Positions 44,773 to 45,388 of a stretch of 45,388 bases of DNA are shown one piece after another. Both the position numbers and the translations under genes were made by a program. Source of the DNA: Gracilibacillus lacisalsi DSM 19029. GTDB taxonomy: Bacteria; Bacillota; Bacilli; Bacillales; Amphibacillaceae. Under the pieces are notes generated by a model. It did not search any database. It worked only from the letters and a program-made list of their open reading frames with translations, and had not been told where the DNA came from. Position 1 is the stretch's first letter. Each line of letters starts with the position of its first letter. The stretch covers positions 1-45,388 of the forward strand of contig NZ_KB898664.1 in NCBI RefSeq assembly GCF_000377765.1, written 5' to 3'.

Positions 44773-44805
44773 AAAACCCTTCTCCAGAGATGGAGAAGGG
44801 TTTTC
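44773..44805 (+). terminator. Terminator of sdhCAB
   Basis: AAAACCCTTCTCC pairs with GGAGAAGGGTTTT around AGAGAT. Confidence 0.9.
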
Positions 44806-44826
44806 TGTGCTTCTGGGAGCTTGAAG

Positions 44827-44881
44827 TTGCCAGTAAAGCCCACGGAGTTGCCAATAAAACCATAAACTTGCTAGCAAAAAT
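44827..44881. repeat. Three imperfect tandem repeats upstream of gerE
   Basis: TTGCCAGTAAAGCC (44827), TTGCCAATAAAACC (44848) and TTGCTAGCAAAAAT (44868) recur at 21- and 20-bp steps. No gene is seen in the 390-bp gap between sdhB and gerE, which otherwise holds only the sigma-K promoter. Confidence 0.6.
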
Positions 44882-45059
44882 CCTTTTGTTAATAAATAAT
44901 GGGCTACAGTTGATTGCAAAGTTCAAGTGTCAATCATAAGTTATTATGTACCAGTAGAAGGTGTGAGGGAATGAAGACAGTGATCTAGATGTCGCATGTA
45001 CCTTTTTATGCTAATAATTATCCATAAAAACTTGTAGCCAATTTAGACGTTTGTAGAGC

Positions 45060-45087
45060 ACAACTTCACTGTGGTTGACATATTATA
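45060..45087 (+). promoter_or_regulatory. Candidate sigma-K promoter of gerE
   Basis: ACA (45060-45062) is followed after 16 bp by CATATTATA (45079-45087), matching the sigma-K pattern mACm-N16-CATANNNTA. It lies about 65 bp before the gerE start, as expected for a mother-cell late gene. Confidence 0.75.
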
Positions 45088-45151
45088 AGATTGACTAAGT
45101 AATTACCCTCTTATTTTCAACGCCCTAAAGTTAGCAAGGAGGGGTTCACAT

Positions 45152-45388
45152 TTGAAAGATAATGACTACAAGCCGAAGCAATTACTAACGAAAAGGGAAA
45201 GAGAAGTATTTGAGCTACTAGTACAGGACAAAACAACAAAGGAAATCGCCCAAGAGTTATTTATTTCGCAAAAAACTGTGAGGAATCATATCTCAAATGT
45301 AATGCAGTATAATTACGAACTGAATGAGAATTATTCAAGTAATAAAAATGTTACATTTTTAATAATTTTTTTGAAAAAAGTTGTATAA
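45152..45388 (+). pseudogene. gerE: gerE, 3' end replaced (likely split by an intervening element)
   Basis: GerE is the last transcription factor of the mother-cell line and controls late spore coat genes; it is normally about 74 residues. Here residues 1-52 are normal: LLTKREREVFELLVQDKTTK, then the LuxR-type helix-turn-helix through KTVRNHISNVMQ. From codon 53 (45308) the sequence turns into AT-rich DNA encoding 26 unrelated residues (YNYELNENYSSNKN onward). The missing part is the end of the domain and the dimer helix (usually KLGVKGRSQAVVELL). The normal end is not found in another frame, so this is not a frameshift. TTG start, AAGGAGGGG site and sigma-K promoter are intact. It is best read as the 5' exon at the edge of an inserted element. 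Confidence 0.8.

Noticed and set aside
45152-45388. Simple frameshift in gerE
   Set aside because: No frame after 45308 encodes the usual GerE C-terminus, so a base insertion or deletion cannot explain the change.

Overview
The window is a low-GC, chromosome-backbone segment of an endospore-forming member of the Bacillaceae. Gene order follows the Bacillus subtilis phoPR-polA-mutM-ytaF-coaE-speD-nrdR-dnaBI-ytxC-thrS and infC-rpmI-rplT-ysdA / ysdC-sspI-ysgA-pheST-rnhC-zapA-cvpA-polX-mutS2-trxA-uvrC-yslB-sdhCAB-gerE blocks. Spore genes (sspI, ytxC, ytaF, gerE), strong AAGGAGG-type ribosome binding sites and frequent TTG/GTG/ATT starts fit this. An hflKC pair, a class II (all-alpha) dUTPase and the interspersed repeats suggest the Oceanobacillus/Virgibacillus/Gracilibacillus side of the family. 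That placement is an inference; the species cannot be fixed from this sequence alone.

Layout. 1-1.4 kb: repeats and a reverse-strand NADP-dependent oxidoreductase. 1.7-5.9 kb: the phoPR two-component system, then the SPFH protease-modulator pair hflK-hflC behind a candidate sigma-W promoter. 6.5-13.9 kb: DNA repair and replication (polA, mutM), ytaF, coaE, speD with a structured leader, a small unknown gene and nrdR. 13.9-17.2 kb: helicase loaders dnaB-dnaI and ytxC. 17.2-21.3 kb: thrS under a threonine T-box, and infC-rpmI-rplT under an L20-type leader with an ATT start for infC. 21.4-26.5 kb: small membrane genes, ysdB, dUTPase, an M42 aminopeptidase, a lytic transglycosylase and sspI. 26.6-31.2 kb: an rRNA methyltransferase and pheST under a phenylalanine T-box. 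31.2-31.8 kb: gene-free region with decayed elements. 31.8-40.7 kb: rnhC, zapA-cvpA-polX-mutS2-DUF350, a 26-residue membrane peptide gene, trxA and uvrC. 40.8-45.4 kb: yslB, sdhCAB with a cre site, and gerE.

Three things stand out. First, gerE, the last sigma-K-era regulator of spore coat genes, has a normal promoter, start and first 52 codons. It then switches abruptly to unrelated AT-rich sequence. This is what one would see at the left junction of a skin-like intervening element inserted in gerE. Second, two interspersed repeat families run through the region. Family R1 forms inverted pairs inside 490-590 bp MITE-like units with matching terminal inverted repeats. Family R2 (about 140 bp) has one copy inserted in frame inside ytaF, so it is translated, and another splitting rpmI from rplT. 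Third, several regulatory signals can be read directly: two T-boxes, an L20 leader, an unassigned structured speD leader able to mask its own Shine-Dalgarno sequence, two sigma-W-type promoters (hflKC, ysdB), a sigma-K promoter (gerE) and a CcpA cre site (sdh).

No tRNA, rRNA, CRISPR array or intact transposase gene was seen.
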